Assembly (NCBI GenBank): GCA_010909165.1
Contig: VJWM01000197.1
Coordinates: 291,501-355,500, forward strand
Source of the DNA: Anthoceros angustus
Taxonomy: Eukaryota > Streptophyta > Anthocerotopsida > Anthocerotales > Anthocerotaceae
DNA: 64,000 bases
Direction of reading: 5' to 3'
Positions 59,290 through 64,000 of this stretch are shown here, one piece after another (position 1 is the first letter of the stretch; every line of letters begins with the position of its first letter). The position numbers were made by a program, and so were the translations under genes. Below the pieces are notes generated by a model. That model was not told the origin of the DNA. It saw nothing but the letters and a program-made list of their open reading frames with translations, and made no database searches.

Positions 59290-60070
59290 GGTACTCGTTG
59301 CTGGAAGGAAGCCACCACACAGGAAAGAGGGAGACCTACACCGTTCTTGCGGATGTAGTATGCTTTAGCACAAACCTTGATAAACCTCGAGAAGTCCTTG
59401 CCCATGGCTCTATGAGTCTCAGTAGCAAGGGGAATGAAAGCATGGCCTTCGTACATGGGGGTGTACTTGTGAACCTTGGCTATAGCGCATCCCTCCATCG
59501 CCCAATTGGGAGGATTGATGATGACATGCTCACAGTGTACTTGTGAACCTTGGCTATAGCGCATCCCTCCATCGCCCAATTGGGAGGATTGATGATGACA
59601 TGCTCACAGTGTACTTGTGAACCTTGGCTATAGCGCATCCCTCCATCGCCCAATTGGGAGGATTGATGATGACATGCTCACAGACGGTATTCCGAGTAGG
59701 GTTTGTTACAACCACACCTGATCCTCCAGGTCAAAAATAGGTTAGCCCTTAGAGAAACATTGTTAGACAAAGCATATGGGCACTCCCTGAAAACTATCTC
59801 AACTACTTTATAGAAGAGAGTATGAACGGAAGATAGTATACGAAAATGATCATACCGTCCACCTCCAAAACGTCTTCAAGAACTCTATACTTCTTCTAAA
59901 ACATTTCCGTGAACGTGAACTTCTTGCATTCAGGCCCAGGATTATTGTCTTCAAGAACTCCAACTAGTAATTCCCGGTCTCGTAGGTTTGTATGCTTGAT
60001 AATACACACCACTCCTGATGGAGCTATTTGAGCCTTACAGATACTTGAGAGCAAAAACGTTCCCCCGGGA
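59290..60070 (-). pseudogene. Probable retroelement fragment (C-terminal part of a reverse-transcriptase polyprotein)
   Basis: Minus-strand frame at about 59290-59460 reads HAFIPLATETHRAMGKDFSRF and then VVASFQQRVPMALQ, resembling the ATET...G...F and F-x-QR-x-x-x-A-x-Q end pattern found in several retroelement pol proteins. Upstream it runs through INPPNWAMEGCAIAKVHKYTP, which is triplicated by the 74-bp repeat. Further minus-strand debris extends to about 60070. The family assignment rests on short motifs. Confidence 0.4.
59461..59683. repeat. 74-bp tandem repeat, 3 copies
   Basis: Units start at 59461, 59535 and 59609 with gtgtacttgtgaaccttggc. They are essentially identical, so recent. 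74 is not a multiple of three, so the array disrupts the retroelement frame it lies in. Confidence 0.9.
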
Positions 60071-60117
60071 TCCATATTCTTGTTCTCATGCAATTAAATT
60101 CTAAACCAAACGAAACC

Positions 60118-60170
60118 TCGTCAAGAAACCTAGAAGTAACGGGGCCACCTGGTCTACCTTCTGGTCGTTG
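60118..60170 (-). pseudogene. Possible scrap of a fourth SLP gene
   Basis: The minus strand reads RPGGPVTSRFLDEVSFG, like the LRPGGPITARFLARYPIG block of SLP-c. Only about 17 residues match and the flanks do not, so it may be chance or a very small remnant. Confidence 0.25.
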
Positions 60171-60251
60171 GGCTATTTCATAGCCCCGGACATCGACGAT
60201 CTCCGTAACAGGCGTACATAGATGTGATGTTGCGGGAGGCCTGAAGACGGG

Positions 60252-62440
60252 ATGGATCCTGTTGGAAGCGCAGAGCCCAGGAATCGGGGACAGTTCTATT
60301 CTCAGGGCCAGGGGCCTGCGAGGCCGGCAGCGGTAGCGGCAGTAGATCAGGTTGGCCTGGGCTCGGCCTCCTCCTGCCATCTCCTTCTTTGTCCCCACGT
60401 TGGCCATGCACCGAAACAGCGTCTACCTCAACCTCTGCTGCTGCCTACAGGCGCCGGCTGCACCAGCTGGGCCCGGCGAGGGAAGAAGCACCGTGAAAAT
60501 GTTGAGGGCAAGCTTCGATGCCCAGATCGCGGAGAGGATAGCCGCGCAGCGCCGGCTCGACGATGTTTCCAGGAAGGTAGCCTGTTGTGCTCCATGACAT
60601 GCTGCTATGTTCCCAGGGTTCGGCATGCGTGCTCACAGCTCCGGCGTCGGCATCCTTCCTGGTGTGCAGAAGCCGGGGCCGGCTGCTGCGAGGCCGAACG
60701 TGTCTCTCACGCCGTTTCCTGGGTCGGTACCTTCTCCCGGTGGAGCTCAACAGGTTTGTCACGGAAGGGGAGGAGTGTGGTTTCGTGGTTCCAGGGTTTG
60801 TGCTCTGTGCTCATGGCCGGAACTGGATGCTGCATGATGCAGCTGCGGCCTCCATCTGCTGCTGTTTTGCCGTTTCCTGTCCCAGGCGCTGCTGCTGCTG
60901 CTCAGCCGCGCGCTGCTACGGCCTTTGTGCCTCCTCCGGTCCCGCCTCCTCCACCCTTTCCTGCAGGTGGAGGTGCGAGGCCGCGTGGGCCCTTCGTGCT
61001 TCTCAGTGTCCCTCTGGTTGGTACTCCGACTCTGCCGGTTGCGTTCAAGCGGCTGGACACGTTTCCCAAGGAGGGGCAGGGGCGTGCTGTGCCGGATCCG
61101 TCGGCGGGGTTGGGCCTGGGAGCCACTGGGCTTATTACCAACAGCAGCAAGCAGAGTAGGGCTTGGTGACAAGTCTGTCGACGGTCTTGCTTGATTCTGC
61201 ATTCTCGTATGACTTCACATGATGATGTGGTCCGGTGGCCTCAGACAGGCACTGCTCAGACAGGGTTTCCTCAGACTGGCACTCCTCGAGCAGGAACAGA
61301 ATCGCCACGGCCGGCTGCCCAAGGACTTGCTAATGTGCCTACAGTAAGCATAACATCTTTCAGCACAAGGATGGCGTTGTGTATGTGAGCAAAACATGAG
61401 GAATGGAATGTTGGCAGGCAAGCAACCCCCGCACAGCAGTCCAGGGAACTGGGGTGCGAGGAGACAATCTTGAGGGGCAGCGGCAGGGGCAGGAACAGGT
61501 GGAAGCGAGGATGAAGGGAACTCAGGTTGTGTCCGTGAAACCAAAAGTGCTACACCACGAGTTGGAGGTGTGAACTTCAGGCAAATGGAACACAACTTGT
61601 TCATCATATGTGGAACCTCTATGAACATGTGATTTCTGCAGGTGGTCGATGATGAGGAAGGCGATGAATCCGATCAAATTCGAGGCCCTGACCAGGTGAA
61701 CACTTTGGCCATATCTCTTCTCCAAACTTGCTACCACATGGACCTGATATCCCTCGAGGTATGAAATCAGAAAACTCGGAAAACAGGGCGAAACGAGCCT
61801 AAAGAGGCTGGGCTCATGAAGGCACACGAAAAGGAAATTGCCTCTCTAAGGAAGCAGCTCATCCTCATGCAACAACAGGCTCAGTATGACGTTTCCTACT
61901 ACCAACAAGAGGTTGGCAATGCCGCTGGCTATGTGTGCATTGATGGACTTCACTGAACCCTGTTTGTCACCTGATACCAAACATGTGGGTGGGTCTGCAG
62001 CTGGTTGCGTTGCAGTGCGAGTTGGCTGAAGAACGCGCCACCAAGCAGCCTGGTTCAGGTTTGTCATGGTCGGCTGTAGATGAGCCTAATCTTCGGCAGC
62101 AGGTTATCAGTGTACTCAGGGACAGCATACAGAGGATGCAAAACCTGATGACTGCCCTCAAGCAAGAGCGAGAGAGGAATCGTGACCTCAGCTCGCAAGT
62201 ACAGCAGGTCATGTGAAGGGCGGTGCACAACTGGCATACCCGCATACCCGCAGACCGCCGTGTCACCGCATACGGCGGTATGCTGCGCAGTATGCTGGAA
62301 GGACGGAAGCGCCATTAAAAGAAAACTCTGTTGTCAGTGCAAAGAAGTTAGAGAAGTTTTTATGGAGGTGAAAAAACGATGGGAAGAGTCCATCCAGAGG
62401 GGACAACCAAAGACCAGGGGTCGAGGTGGAGAGGGGGGTT
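60252..62440 (+). CDS. Putative multi-exon gene: proline-rich region and coiled coil (model uncertain)
   Basis: Exon 1 (60252-60350) starts at an ATG (MDPVGSAEPRNRGQFYSQGQ) and joins exon 2 (60451-60576) in phase 0, giving MLRASFDAQIAERIAAQRRL. Later coding-like segments follow: 60617-60753 (GVGILPGVQKPGPAAARPN), 60887-61011 (AFVPPPVPPPPPFPAGGGAR), 61637-61758 (VVDDEEGDESDQIRGPD), 61810-61910 (EIASLRKQLILMQQQAQYD) and 62000-62208 (QLVALQCELAEERATKQ then VISVLRDSIQRMQNLMTALK), several edged by good splice signals. The frames of exons 3 and 4 do not agree with exon 2 under those sites, so there is an indel or my sites are wrong. The product would be a disordered proline-rich protein with a C-terminal coiled coil. 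No family recognised. Confidence 0.45.
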
Positions 62441-62772
62441 GAGGTGGAGATTCTGGGCGCCGTGGAAAGGAGTAACTGAGCTTCCTATCTAAAGTCACCT
62501 ATTGCACCCATAATATTATATAGGAAGAATAAATGGTTTGCAAACCATGGAGGTGAAAGGAAGATCCGTCATTATCTGTCATTAACTTTCCGTGTGGAGG
62601 GTCATCGCTGAGAGTGCTCGTTGAAGGGTAATTGAAACCCGTTGTGGGAGGCATGGTAAGCTTTGGTACATGACTTGACAAATTTGTCAAAGTCTTCAGT
62701 CAATGCAAGTGGAAAAGAAGATGTGGCCCGCTTGCATCTTGCTATATTTGCAGACCTTGAGAGCCGCCGCCC

Positions 62773-63057
62773 CAGCAGCAAGCAGAGTAGGGCTTGGTGA
62801 CAAGTCTGTCGACGGTCTTGCTTGATTCTGCATTCTCGTATGACTTCACATGATGATGTGGTCCGGTGGCCTCAGACAGGCACTGCTCAGACAGGGTTTC
62901 CTCAGACTGGCACTCCTCGAGCAGGAACAGAATCGCCACGGCCGGCTGCCCAAGGACTTGCTAATGTGCCTACAGTAAGCATAACATCTTTCAGCACAAG
63001 GATGGCGTTGTGTATGTGAGCAAAACATGAGGAATGGAATGTTGGCAGGCAGCAACC
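62773..63057. repeat. Second copy of 61142-61425
   Basis: Begins cagcagcaagcagagtaggg and runs to atgttggcaggca, nearly identical to 61142-61425, then switches to unrelated DNA. It duplicates one exon-like stretch and its introns from the gene at 60252. Confidence 0.88.
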
Positions 63058-63527
63058 TCGGACGCTAGTGATGACCGAGCGGAGATGGTGTCACGTGTAC
63101 GATCGGTAACCACCACATCCGCCACGAAACTTGGTCGCCATGGACAAGGTATAGGTCACCCTAATTGAACGACCTATATGGAGAGTATACCGCTCTCTCC
63201 GGTCATGTAGCCGCGAGCGATGGCGAACATGACATCGCTGGATGGCGTTGTGGTGGCAATGCGATGACCGTGGGGACAATGAGCAAGGTGTGCCCCAAAA
63301 TCATCGAGGCGGAGCGGCACTGCAAGTAAGGAGCGAAGAAGCCACGAGTTGGAGTAGGCCAAGACGAATCGCATCGCAGAGTGAAGGTGGTTGGTGCGAT
63401 GTGAAAACCCCTGTGATGCATGGGCGGGCCAACAGCCAAGCACTGCGCCTTCCTGCAACAAGAGCGAGCCGCGCCTTGTGGACCCGGGATGGAGGGGTCC
63501 CGGAGGGCGATCGAAAGCGCCGAGCCG
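63058..63527. other. Unique DNA between duplicated blocks
   Basis: GC-rich, with no recognised domain. Open frames on both strands have no family resemblance. It could be a captured fragment or a retroelement piece. Confidence 0.25.
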
Positions 63528-64000
63528 CTCGAGCAGGAACAGAATCGCCACGGCCGGCTGCCCAAGGACTTGCTAATGTGCCTACAGTAAGCATAACATC
63601 TTTCAGCACAAGGATGGCGTTGTGTATGTGAGCAAAACATGAGGAATGGAATGTTGGCAGCAACCCCGCACAGCAGTCCAGGGAACTGGGGTGCGAGGAG
63701 ACAATCTTGAGGCAGCGGCAGGGGCAGGAACAGGTGGAAGCGAGGATGAAGGGAACTCAGGTTGTGTCCGTGAAACCAAAAGTGCTACACCACGAGTTGG
63801 AGGTGTGAACTTCAGGCAAATGGAACACAACTTGTTCATCATATGTGGAACCTCTATGAACATGTGATTTCTGCAGGTGGTCGATGATGAGGAAGGCGAT
63901 GAATCCGATCAAATTCGAGGCCCTGACCAGGTGAACACTTTGGCCATATCTCTTCTCCAAACTTGCTACCACATGGACCTGATATCCCTCGAGGTATGAA
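63528..64000. repeat. Third copy, matching 61285 to about 61770
   Basis: Begins ctcgagcaggaacagaatcg and follows the 61285-61770 sequence to the window edge, including the VVDDEEGDES-coding exon and the splice site after it (ctcgag|gtatgaa). A few 1-3 base indels. The match probably continues beyond the window. Confidence 0.88.

Overview
This is nuclear DNA of a land plant. It has spliced genes with GT-AG introns, mostly about 60-450 nt, for clathrin heavy chain, the peroxisomal import receptor PEX19, a photosystem II assembly factor (LPA19/Psb27-H2) and a GPI-type fasciclin-like arabinogalactan protein. It also holds pentatricopeptide-repeat debris and copia, gypsy and LINE retroelements. 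Short introns and the mixture of families would suit a non-seed plant (lycophyte or bryophyte grade), but the species cannot be fixed from the window.

Layout. 1-3.1 kb: decayed Ty1/copia element (minus). 4.5-9.1 kb: fasciclin-like gene (minus) whose signal-peptide exon and upstream region are tandemly duplicated in 1.64-kb units. 10.2-21.8 kb: gene-dense, conserved block with PEX19 (minus, 5 exons) head-to-head with LPA19 (plus, 2 exons), then a complete 30-exon clathrin heavy chain gene (minus). 25.3-28.1 kb: two-exon WD40-repeat protein of unknown role (plus). 28.6-34.0 kb: LINE remnant (minus) with its 3' half duplicated in tandem, each copy carrying a G/C-patterned minisatellite. 35.2-37.2 kb: broken last exon of glutamate decarboxylase and PPR fragments. 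38.5-46.1 kb: Ty3/gypsy element (minus) with an internal third LTR piece and duplicated gag region. 46.2 kb: tiny two-exon membrane protein. 47.7-55.6 kb: three Shewanella-like protein phosphatase (SLP) paralogues on the minus strand, the first GC-rich, the other two AT-rich and intronless, with an unfamiliar multi-exon plus-strand gene between the first two. 55.6-60.2 kb: AT-rich, gene-poor DNA with several short tandem repeats and retroelement scraps. 60.25-64 kb: a proline-rich/coiled-coil gene, parts of which recur twice toward the window end.

How things fit. Clathrin, PEX19 and LPA19 are housekeeping functions of vesicle coat, peroxisome membrane and plastid; their proximity is ordinary eukaryotic neighbourhood, not an operon. 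The SLP cluster is the most gene-like novelty: a local phosphatase expansion with very different base composition and a lineage-specific acidic, repeat-bearing tail on one member. Differences between the duplicated fasciclin units are nearly all single-base changes in homopolymer length, and two conserved GC-rich genes (fasciclin-like, first SLP) each need exactly one extra base to read through. That pattern points to residual indel errors in the assembly as well as, or instead of, real gene loss.
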